The position numbers and the translations under genes were made by a program. From assembly GCA_026392415.1 (NCBI GenBank), contig JAPLCC010000024.1, forward strand, positions 1 to 40,065: 40,065 nucleotides of DNA, in the 5' to 3' direction. Shown here one piece after another: positions 24,577 to 31,484 of the stretch; within the stretch, counting starts at the first letter, position 1; every line of letters starts with the position of its first letter. Origin of the DNA: Propionibacteriales bacterium (lineage in GTDB: Bacteria > Actinomycetota > Actinomycetes > Propionibacteriales > Nocardioidaceae). The notes beneath the pieces were generated by a model. It did not search any database. It had not been told where the DNA came from and saw only the letters and a program-made list of their open reading frames with translations.

Positions 24577-25409
24577 TGACCGTTCGCACGGCCGGCGACC
24601 GTCGCGGTGCGGTGGTCACCGGTGCCGGTCGCGGTCTCGGCAAGGAGATCGCGCGGCACCTGGTGGCCGAGGGGTACACGGTGCTCGTCACCGACGTCGA
24701 AGCCGCGCTGGTGGCTGACACTGCGGCCGAGCTGGGCGCCGAAGGCATGGTGCTCGACGTGCGCGACGCCGAACGGACCGATGCCGTCGCCGCCCGGGCC
24801 GTCGAGGTCGCGGGACGGCTCGACGTGTGGGTCAACAACGCCGGCGTCCTGGTCACCGGACCCGCGTGGGAGCAGGACGAGGCCACCCGCCGGCTCATGG
24901 TCGAGGTCAACACGCTCGGCCTGATGAACGGCACGGTCTCCGCGATCCGCGCCATGAAGGACGACGGTGGTGGTCACATCGTCAACATCGTGTCGCTGGC
25001 CGGTCTCGTCGCCGTCCCGGGCGAGGGCGTGTACGCCGGCTCGAAGCACGGCGCCATCGGGTTCAGCCTCTCGACGCAGTGCGACCTCAACCTCGCCGGC
25101 CACCGCGACATCAACATCTCCTGCGTGTGCCCGGACGGCATCTGGACGCCGATGCTGCACGACAAGCTCGACGACCCGGAGGCCGCGCTGTCCTTCTCGG
25201 GCAAGCTCCTGAAGCCAGCCGAGGTCGTCGACGCGGTGGCCAGGGTGTTGCGCAAGCCGCGCCAGGTCACCCCGGTGCCGCGCTGGCGCGGTCCGCAGGT
25301 GCGGCTCGTGGACGCCCTGCCTGACGTCAGCCTGAAGGCACTGCCGCTGATGGTGGGCGTGGGGCGGCGTCAGCAGGCGAAGTTCCGGAAGAACGGCGTG
25401 CCGGAGTGA
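24576..25409 (+). CDS. Short-chain dehydrogenase/reductase (after the MBL-fold gene)
   Basis: 277 residues from an ATG overlapping the MBL gene stop by one base. Cofactor site GAGRGLG (16-22), NNAG (87-90), Ser140, Tyr153 and Lys157 (YAGSK) define a classical SDR; Asp40 after strand 2 favours NAD. The C-terminal segment (RQQAKFRKNG) is basic. It overlaps the next epimerase-like gene (GTGA). The three genes form a unit downstream of the AraC regulator and probably process an alcohol/ketone in the same pathway as the upstream monooxygenase. Confidence 0.92.
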   Translation: MTVRTAGDRRGAVVTGAGRGLGKEIARHLVAEGYTVLVTDVEAALVADTAAELGAEGMVLDVRDAERTDAVAARAVEVAGRLDVWVNNAGVLVTGPAWEQDEATRRLMVEVNTLGLMNGTVSAIRAMKDDGGGHIVNIVSLAGLVAVPGEGVYAGSKHGAIGFSLSTQCDLNLAGHRDINISCVCPDGIWTPMLHDKLDDPEAALSFSGKLLKPAEVVDAVARVLRKPRQVTPVPRWRGPQVRLVDALPDVSLKALPLMVGVGRRQQAKFRKNGVPE

Positions 25410-26368
25410 AGGTCTTCATCACCGGCGGGTGCGGCTTCATCGGCCGCACGCTCGCCGACCACCTGCGAGGGCAGGGGATCGCCACCAGCGGGATGGATCG
25501 CGGCCCTGACCCCGATCGTGACGTCGTGGCCGGCGACACCTCGCAGGCCGGTGACTGGCAGGCGCACGCGCAGGGAGCCGACGTGGTGGTCCACACCGCG
25601 GCCCTCGTCACCAACACCGCCACCCACGACGAGGCATGGCAGGTCAACGTGCTCGGCACCCGGCGGGTGCTGGATGCCGCCATCGCCGGTGGCGCACGCC
25701 GCTTCGTGCACATCTCGTCGGTGCGGGCGTTCGGTGACCTGGGCTGGCCGGACATGGTCACGGAGGACCACCCCGTCCGCAACGACGGCGGCTCCTACGT
25801 CGACTCGAAGATCGCCAGCGAGCAGGTCGTCCTCCAGGCCCATGCCGCGGGCGAGATCGAGGTCGTGGTGGTGCGCCCCGGTGACGTCTACGGCCCGGGC
25901 TCGCGGCCGTGGACGATTCAGCCGGTCGAGATGATCCGAAGCGGCGCGTTCGTGTTGCCGGCCATGGGCCGCGGGATCTTCAGTCCCGTGTACGTCGACG
26001 ACCTCGTTGCCGGACTGCAGTTGGCCGCCGACCATCCCGGTGCTGCGGGCCAGGTCTTCACGATCGGCGGAGGGGTCGGCGTCACGTGCGCCGAGTTCTT
26101 CGGCCACTACCACCGGATGCTCGGCAAGCGCGGTCCTCGTGTGCTGCCGACGCCCGTGGCGGTGGGCCTGGGCCGCGTGGCTTCTCTTGGTGCGAGGACG
26201 GTGGGCCGTCGTACGGAAGCGAGCGCGGAGACGATGCACTACTTCACCCGCACCGGGACGTACTCGATCGAGAAGGCTCGACGGGTGCTCGGCTACTCAC
26301 CCCAGGTCGACCTGGTCGAGGGGATGCGGCGTACGGAGGACTGGCTGCGCGAGCGTGGCGACCTCTGA
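25406..26368 (+). CDS. NAD-dependent epimerase/dehydratase (3-beta-HSD-like extended SDR)
   Basis: 320 residues starting at GTG 25406. The N-terminal Rossmann motif is GGCGFIG (7-13), with VVHTAA, a Ser in ISSVRAFGD (about 103-111) and the catalytic Y131-V-D-S-K135. The C-terminal third lacks sugar-nucleotide signatures I recognise and resembles the 3-beta-hydroxysteroid dehydrogenase/isomerase branch. It is the last gene of the MBL-SDR-epimerase unit and ends 43 bp from the convergent response regulator gene. Substrate unknown; a hydroxy-lipid or steroid-like alcohol fits the context better than a sugar nucleotide. Confidence 0.88.
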   Translation: MKVFITGGCGFIGRTLADHLRGQGIATSGMDRGPDPDRDVVAGDTSQAGDWQAHAQGADVVVHTAALVTNTATHDEAWQVNVLGTRRVLDAAIAGGARRFVHISSVRAFGDLGWPDMVTEDHPVRNDGGSYVDSKIASEQVVLQAHAAGEIEVVVVRPGDVYGPGSRPWTIQPVEMIRSGAFVLPAMGRGIFSPVYVDDLVAGLQLAADHPGAAGQVFTIGGGVGVTCAEFFGHYHRMLGKRGPRVLPTPVAVGLGRVASLGARTVGRRTEASAETMHYFTRTGTYSIEKARRVLGYSPQVDLVEGMRRTEDWLRERGDL

Positions 26369-26411
26369 GAGGTCGACGATGGAGAGCCGTGCCGCGATCT
26401 GAGCGTGGGGA

Positions 26412-27086
26412 TCACGGGTCTCGGTCGCCGGGCACGGCAAGTCCGGTCTCGTAGCCGAAGATCACCGCCTGGGTCCGATCCCTCAGTGCGAGCTTTCGCA
26501 GCACCGCTGCGACGTGAGACTTGACGGTGGTGTCTGCCAGGAAGAGACGAGTGCCGATCTCCGAGTTCGACGCACCGGAAACCAGTTCCCGCAGGACATC
26601 GACCTCGCGGGGACTGAGCGATGCCACCGCTGCGGGCAGGGCGCCGGGGTCCAGCGGAGCCGGACGGCGTACGTAGCTCTCAATCAACCGTCGGGTCACC
26701 GTCGGATCGACAAGAGCCTCGCCGGACGCGGCGGTCCGGACGGCGTGCAGGAGGTGTGCCCGCGGTGAGGACTTGAGGAGGAAGCCGCTCGCACCTGCAG
26801 CCAGTGCGGCGTACAGGTACTCATCGCGGTCGAAGGTCGTCAGCATGATCACCCGTGTTGTCAAACCCGGGTCGTTCAGGATCGCCCGGGCCGCGTCCAG
26901 TCCGTTCGAAACAGGCATCTCGATGTCCAGCAGTGCCACGTCGGGTCGGAACTCCCTCGTCGCTCCTACGGCGACGTTGCCGTCGGCGACGTCAGCGACC
27001 ACCCTGATGTCGTCCTGCGCTTCGAGAATGAGTCGAAGGCCGTCACGAACCAGGGCCTGGTCGTCGGCCAGCAGCACGGTGATCAT
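26412..27086 (-). CDS. NarL/FixJ-type response regulator
   Basis: 224 residues. The receiver domain has Asp8-Asp9, phosphoacceptor Asp54 (ALLDIEMPVSNG), Thr83/Thr84 and Lys105 (GFLLKSS). The C-terminal LuxR-type HTH begins near SLSPREVDVLRELVSG (about 156-171) and includes LFLADTTVKSHVAAVLRKL. Its ATG overlaps the stop of the histidine kinase gene (ATGA), so the two are a cognate pair. The divergent membrane-protein gene is the nearest possible target. Confidence 0.95.
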   Translation of the reverse strand: MITVLLADDQALVRDGLRLILEAQDDIRVVADVADGNVAVGATREFRPDVALLDIEMPVSNGLDAARAILNDPGLTTRVIMLTTFDRDEYLYAALAAGASGFLLKSSPRAHLLHAVRTAASGEALVDPTVTRRLIESYVRRPAPLDPGALPAAVASLSPREVDVLRELVSGASNSEIGTRLFLADTTVKSHVAAVLRKLALRDRTQAVIFGYETGLAVPGDRDP

Positions 27087-28231
27087 GCGGAGTTCCTCGG
27101 GGCGGAGGCCAACACCTGGAATCCGGCGCCGTCCGATCGAGGACCTGCTTCGAACCGTCCACCGAGGGCCGCCAGCCGTTCACCGAGTCCTCGTAGCCCG
27201 CTCCCGGAGCCGCCGCGGAAGCCGGTGTCTCCGCGGCCGTCGTCCACGATCTCGATCGTGATCTCATCGGGACCGCAGACCACGTCGATGACTGCGGTCT
27301 CGACGTCCGCGGCGTGCCGGAGGGTGTTCGTGAGCGATTCCTGCGCAACCCTGAACAACGCCCGTCGGGTCTCCTCCTCCACCAGTGCCCAGTCCCCTTG
27401 AACGCGGAGGTCCACGGCAAGTCCCGTCGCCCGCATCGACGAAACCAGCGCGTCCAGGTCGTATCCCGGCCCGCGGAGGACCCGGAGCATCCGATGCAGC
27501 TCGATCATCGCCGTCCGACCGGCGTCCGCGATGGCGTCCAGAGCGACCGCTGCGTCATCGGGCTGACGGTGAAGCACTTCGCGCGCTGCTTCTGCCTGCA
27601 GGACCATCAGACTGACTCCGTGGGAGACCACGTCGTGCATGTCGCGGGCCAGTCGCTCGCGCTCAGCTGCAGCAGCCAGTTCGACCCTCTGGGCCTGCTC
27701 CCGTTCGAGCACCTCGGCGTGGGCGACCAGCGACCTCACGTGCTCAGCGCGCTTTCGGGTCAGCCAACCGAGCAGACCCGCGCCGCCGAAGTAGAAGATC
27801 GGGTAGATCAGACCGAAGACGCCCTCGCGGCCGTTCTCGAGTTCCGGGGCAGCGACGACGGCGACGGTCCCCGCCAGGACGGCGTAGCCGAGTGCCACAG
27901 CCCGCAATCGGGAGTACCGGGCCAAGGTGAAGGCAGCGATCATCACGGCAACGAACGATGCGAACACGGGGACCTCGACGGCCACGACCATGGTCACGAT
28001 CGCCGTCGAGAGTCCCAGCAGCGCCGGGATCGTGACCCGAGGGAGCAGCGCGACGGCAGCTCCAGCCCCGAGGACGGCCACCAAAGCCAGCCAGCTCACC
28101 GAATCGGGCCGCTGGGCCAACAGTTGAGCCACCCCGATCGCCGCGAGCACGATGCCGATCCAGAGGTAGATCCTTCCTGCCCGTGCGCTCACGCGCTCGT
28201 CCACCGAAGGAGTTGGCACGGGCGAGGTCAC
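27083..28231 (-). CDS. Sensor histidine kinase (HisKA_3, NarL-type partner)
   Basis: 382 residues from GTG 28231, chosen because a TAGCGT -10 (complement of 28239-28244) lies exactly 7 nt upstream with TTGCCG 16 bp before it; an earlier ATG at 28288 would lie upstream of this promoter. About six N-terminal membrane helices with very short loops form the sensor part, without a large extracytoplasmic domain, suggesting sensing within the membrane. A coiled region (EREQAQRVELAAAAERERLA) leads to the phosphorylated His199 in ARDMHDVVSHG, then an HATPase with GSGLRGLGERLAALGG. It phosphorylates the overlapping response regulator. Confidence 0.93.
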   Translation of the reverse strand: MTSPVPTPSVDERVSARAGRIYLWIGIVLAAIGVAQLLAQRPDSVSWLALVAVLGAGAAVALLPRVTIPALLGLSTAIVTMVVAVEVPVFASFVAVMIAAFTLARYSRLRAVALGYAVLAGTVAVVAAPELENGREGVFGLIYPIFYFGGAGLLGWLTRKRAEHVRSLVAHAEVLEREQAQRVELAAAAERERLARDMHDVVSHGVSLMVLQAEAAREVLHRQPDDAAVALDAIADAGRTAMIELHRMLRVLRGPGYDLDALVSSMRATGLAVDLRVQGDWALVEEETRRALFRVAQESLTNTLRHAADVETAVIDVVCGPDEITIEIVDDGRGDTGFRGGSGSGLRGLGERLAALGGRFEAGPRSDGAGFQVLASAPRNSA

Positions 28232-28238
28232 GCCGCTC

Positions 28239-28266
28239 ACGCTAGACCAGGAATCACCTCCGGCAA
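28239..28266 (-). promoter_or_regulatory. Leaderless promoter of the histidine kinase operon
   Basis: On the minus strand, TTGCCG (complement of 28261-28266), a 16-bp spacer and TAGCGT (complement of 28239-28244), then 7 nt to the GTG at 28231. The same TAGCGT hexamer appears at 3010 and in front of the WS/DGAT gene. Confidence 0.5.
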
Positions 28267-28417
28267 TGCCTCCTGGAGAACGAGCCACCTCCTCCTGCAG
28301 GACGACCGACTACCTCGTCACCGACCTTCTCTCGGGCCCGAGGGAGGGTGTCCGGCCGGCCCACGACCAACAGGATCGAAGCCGAGCAAGTCCACTCGCC
28401 AGAATCCAGGAGGAAGC
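28267..28417. other. Divergent intergenic region between kinase and membrane-protein genes
   Basis: About 150 bases between the kinase promoter and the membrane-protein start. It holds the 12-bp perfect palindrome CTCGGGCCCGAG (28331-28342), a possible regulator site or small hairpin, and a strong AGGAGG (28408-28413) for the plus-strand gene. I see no clear promoter pair for that gene and no small open frame with protein-like features. Confidence 0.4.
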
Positions 28418-29041
28418 ATGTCTTCAGAAACCAGTTCCCCGACCCGACCGTCGGTGCGCCTCAACACCGCCACCATGGTCGACACCTGCCGCCAGGCGGC
28501 CAAGGCGAGCGGCCCTCTTGCCGTCGTCGCCCTCGTCTCCTTCGTCGGGTCGCTCGTGGCAACCGGTGGCGATGCGCTCGAGCTCGCGACGTCGCCCTTC
28601 AGCATCGCCGCCTCCGTCGTCGGCGTAGCGGCACTTGTCGCCCTGACGATCGGCATGTTCAGTGTCGCTGCCGATCACCCCGTGCTGCAGGCCGGACCAG
28701 GCCGAGTCGGCTGGCTGCTCGCCGTGGTCGGTACCGTCCTCGCTGCCGGCGGCCAGTGGGCGCAGCTGTTCGTGCTGCCCGGCCTCGCCGGCCCGGCCCC
28801 CGATCTGGCCACCAATGGCATCGGCAGCGTCGTCGCCGGCTACATCGCGTCCTACATCGTGCTCGGCGTGGGCTGGATGATCGTCGGCATCACCCTGTTG
28901 CGAACCGGAGCGGCCACGAAGGGCCTGGCCTGGTTCCTCATCGTCGGGGCTGTCCTCTGCGTCCCGCCGTTGCCGGTCCGGTTCGTCTTCGTCGCCGTCG
29001 CGGTGTCCCTGTTGGCCCGGCGATCGGCTGACCGCAGCTGA
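28418..29041 (+). CDS. Small polytopic membrane protein, unknown function
   Basis: 207 residues from ATG 28418, with AGGAGG 4 nt upstream. Hydrophobic segments at about 27-50, 61-84, 98-121, 132-160 and 168-199 give five or six membrane helices, with a short hydrophilic N-terminus rich in Ser/Thr. No catalytic or transporter motif is visible and I do not recognise the family. It is transcribed away from the two-component genes and may be regulated by them. A long inverted repeat just after its stop (29050-29094) probably terminates the transcript. Confidence 0.8.
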   Translation: MSSETSSPTRPSVRLNTATMVDTCRQAAKASGPLAVVALVSFVGSLVATGGDALELATSPFSIAASVVGVAALVALTIGMFSVAADHPVLQAGPGRVGWLLAVVGTVLAAGGQWAQLFVLPGLAGPAPDLATNGIGSVVAGYIASYIVLGVGWMIVGITLLRTGAATKGLAWFLIVGAVLCVPPLPVRFVFVAVAVSLLARRSADRS

Positions 29042-29049
29042 TGGTCCAT

Positions 29050-29094
29050 CGAGGTGCGGCAGTTGCGTCCGGGACCACCAACTGCCGCACTTCG
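29050..29094. terminator. Long hairpin after the membrane-protein gene
   Basis: GTGCGGCAGTTG (29054-29065) and its exact complement (29079-29090) flank a 13-nt loop; with one G-T wobble the arms extend to 16 pairs (29050-29065 with 29079-29094). There is no U-tract. It starts 9 bases after the TGA at 29041 and ends before the next promoter, so termination is likely. A dispersed extragenic palindrome is the alternative. Confidence 0.55.
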
Positions 29095-29131
29095 CGCACT
29101 CAACGCCGACACTTCGCGTGCGAGCACTCGC

Positions 29132-29144
29132 CACAATGGTGTTC
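29132..29144 (+). promoter_or_regulatory. -10 element (CACAAT) of the dehalogenase-like gene
   Basis: CACAAT at 29132-29137 is followed by exactly 7 nt and GTG 29145. This favours the GTG over the upstream in-frame GTG 29118 and ATG 29136 as the true start. No Shine-Dalgarno is present before the GTG. Confidence 0.45.
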
Positions 29145-30110
29145 GTGACAACTCAAGCGCTCCGGACACCCGACTCCCGCTTCGCGAACCTGCCGGGCTA
29201 CCCGTTCGAGCCGCACTACCGCGACGTCGAGGCCGAGGGCATGGGACCGGTGCGGATGCACTACCTCGACGAAGGGCCGAGCGACGGTCCCGTCGCGTTG
29301 TTGCTCCACGGCCAGCCGACGTGGTCCTACCTGTACCGCAAGGTCGTCCCCGTGCTCGCGAGCCGCGGGATCCGGGTGATCGCACCGGACAACATCGGCT
29401 TCGGGCGTTCCGACAAGCCCGCACGCAACACCGACTACACGTTCGCACGGCACATCGAGTGGACCCGAAGCCTGGTGGCCGGCCTCGACCTGCGCGACAT
29501 CACCCTGGTCGCCCAGGACTGGGGTGGTCCGATCGGGTTCAGTGTGCTGGCTGCAGAGTCTGACCGCTTTGCCCGAGTCGTTGCGGCCAACACCATCCTG
29601 CACACCGCTGATCCGGCCCTGGCCGACAAGCTCGACTTCGCGGTCAACGGGGTGGGGGAGTCGCGAGTGCTGCTCGAGGAGGCGCTGGTCGACTACCTGC
29701 TGTACACCCAGCGGGCCGAGGAGCTCCGGGCCAGCGACTTCATCGCCGCCACGGCATCGACGCCGCCCGCCGCCGATGTGCTCGCCGCCTACGATGCCCC
29801 GTTCCCGGACTCGTCCTACACGGCGGGCTTGCGGCAGATGACGGCTCTGCTGCCCCTGACACGCAACGACGTCGGTGCACGCATCGGTCGCAGGACGATG
29901 CGTGCGCTGGAGCAGTTCGAGCGCCCCTTCCTCACGGCGTACTCCGACGGCGACCCGGCCACACGAGGGTGGGAGGCGGTGTTCCAGGAGCGGGTGCCTG
30001 GCGCGGCCGGCCAGCCGCACCGACAGATCGCCGGGGCCGGTCACTTCCTGCAGGAGGACGCCGGGGAACAGCTGGCCGAGATCGTTGTGGACTTCATCGC
30101 GCGAGCCTGA
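29145..30110 (+). CDS. Haloalkane dehalogenase-like alpha/beta hydrolase (HLD-I type)
   Basis: 321 residues from GTG 29145. The oxyanion loop is HGQPTW (55-60), the nucleophile Asp125 is followed by Trp126 (VAQDWGG), the acid is probably Asp268 (TAYSDGD) and the base His300 (GAGHFLQED). The cap segment DAPFPDSSYTAGLRQM closely matches the haloalkane dehalogenase DhlA/DhmA group. However, the cap shows no tryptophan between the nucleophile strand and that segment, where the second halide-binding Trp (Trp175 of DhlA) is expected. Dehalogenation is therefore plausible but not assured; an epoxide or ester hydrolase is possible. Single gene with its own leaderless promoter. Confidence 0.85.
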   Translation: MTTQALRTPDSRFANLPGYPFEPHYRDVEAEGMGPVRMHYLDEGPSDGPVALLLHGQPTWSYLYRKVVPVLASRGIRVIAPDNIGFGRSDKPARNTDYTFARHIEWTRSLVAGLDLRDITLVAQDWGGPIGFSVLAAESDRFARVVAANTILHTADPALADKLDFAVNGVGESRVLLEEALVDYLLYTQRAEELRASDFIAATASTPPAADVLAAYDAPFPDSSYTAGLRQMTALLPLTRNDVGARIGRRTMRALEQFERPFLTAYSDGDPATRGWEAVFQERVPGAAGQPHRQIAGAGHFLQEDAGEQLAEIVVDFIARA

Positions 30111-30172
30111 TGGCTGTGGAGAACTCGGGCCGTTTCGGGGTGATTGTCGGCGGTCGGTGATCCAATACTCGT

Positions 30173-31453
30173 ATGGCAATCGGGTGCGTGGAGGGCGAGT
30201 TGGTGGAGATGTCCGCCGGCGACGTCTTGGCGTTCGCCGAGCAGCGCCACCGCGACCGGATCGATGCCGAACGCGACATCTTGAAGGCGGCGTATCAGTG
30301 GGCGGTGCTGCACAGCCCGGATGCGTTGGCGCCGGGTGACAGGCGGGGCCGGGAGCGGGCGAAGCCAGCGGGTGGTGCGGGGACGCCGTTGATCACTGAG
30401 TACGCCGCGGCGGCGTTCGGTGCCCGGATCCAGACGAGCCCGTTCGGTGCGAAGAAGTTGATCGCGGACGCGGTCGACATCGCGCTGCGCCTGCCGCGAA
30501 TCCAGGAACTGATCAACAACGGGACTGCCCGTCCCGGTCATGCCCGCCACGTCGCCGAGACCACCCGCGAACTTAGTGAGTCGGAGGCGGCGTGGGTCGA
30601 CACTGAGGTTGCCGAGGCCTGCGACGGCAGGTTGGCGTGGTCCCGGTTCCAGGACGTCGTTGAGGGCAAGGTTGCGGCCGCGGCCCCGGAGTTGGCCAGG
30701 TTGAAGGAACAAGCCGCTGCCCGTGAGGTCTTCGCACGGATGTCGCGGGTCAACAAGCACGGCATGGCGAGTTTCACGATCCGTGGCGACGCGGCCACGA
30801 TCGCGGGCATCGATGCCGCGACGACGTTCACCGCGAAGGACCTCAAGGAATCGATGCCAGACGCGACGGCCAACGAGCGGCGCGTCGCGGCTGTTGCGCG
30901 GTTGATGAACCCGGCTGCACACGTGGACCCGAAGGTCGGCCCGGTCAAGGTGAAGGTGAAGGCCTACCTCCACTTCTACGGTGATTCGGAGATCGCACGT
31001 CTGGAGGGTCATGGTCCGGTGTCCGCTGCCTGGGTCCGCCACACCTTCGGGGAGCGGGCAAGCGTGCGAGTGACGCCGGTGATCGACCTCAACAACCAGA
31101 CCCCGGTCGACGCCTACGAAATCCCGTCCCGGCTCCGTGAAGCCGTGCACCTGATCCACCCCGGCGACGTGTTCCCCTTCGCCGCGAACACGAGCAGGCG
31201 CATGGATCTGGATCACGCGATCCCCTACAGCGAGGGCGGACCCACGAGCGTCGGCAACCTCGGCCCCATGACCAGGACCCACCACCGGATCAAGACCCAC
31301 GCCGGGTGGGAAGTCCGACAACCCTTCCCCGGGATCGTCATCTGGCGAGATCCCCACGGGGCCCACTACCTGGTCGACCACACCGGAACCCGACGAGTCA
31401 CCGGCACCACCGGCGACCGGACAGGCGCGCCGGTAGCGGTCGACGTCGACTGA
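30173..31453 (+). CDS. DUF222 / HNH endonuclease domain protein (13E12-type)
   Basis: 426 residues. A long N-terminal DUF222 region is followed by a C-terminal HNH nuclease: D347-H348 (LDHAIPYSEGG), Asn362 (GNLGPMTRTHHRIKTH) and His370/His371. These proteins are multi-copy in many actinobacteria, where they are treated as a repeat family (REP13E12 in mycobacteria); their biological role is not settled. It stands alone with no integrase or inverted-repeat borders, and TTG leucine codons look more frequent than in neighbours. The ATG at 30173 is used; GTG 30188 and ATG 30209 are in-frame alternatives, the latter preceded by purine-rich sequence. Confidence 0.92.
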   Translation: MAIGCVEGELVEMSAGDVLAFAEQRHRDRIDAERDILKAAYQWAVLHSPDALAPGDRRGRERAKPAGGAGTPLITEYAAAAFGARIQTSPFGAKKLIADAVDIALRLPRIQELINNGTARPGHARHVAETTRELSESEAAWVDTEVAEACDGRLAWSRFQDVVEGKVAAAAPELARLKEQAAAREVFARMSRVNKHGMASFTIRGDAATIAGIDAATTFTAKDLKESMPDATANERRVAAVARLMNPAAHVDPKVGPVKVKVKAYLHFYGDSEIARLEGHGPVSAAWVRHTFGERASVRVTPVIDLNNQTPVDAYEIPSRLREAVHLIHPGDVFPFAANTSRRMDLDHAIPYSEGGPTSVGNLGPMTRTHHRIKTHAGWEVRQPFPGIVIWRDPHGAHYLVDHTGTRRVTGTTGDRTGAPVAVDVD

Positions 31454-31484
31454 CCGGACGAAATCACCGGGGGCAGTTGTCGCC

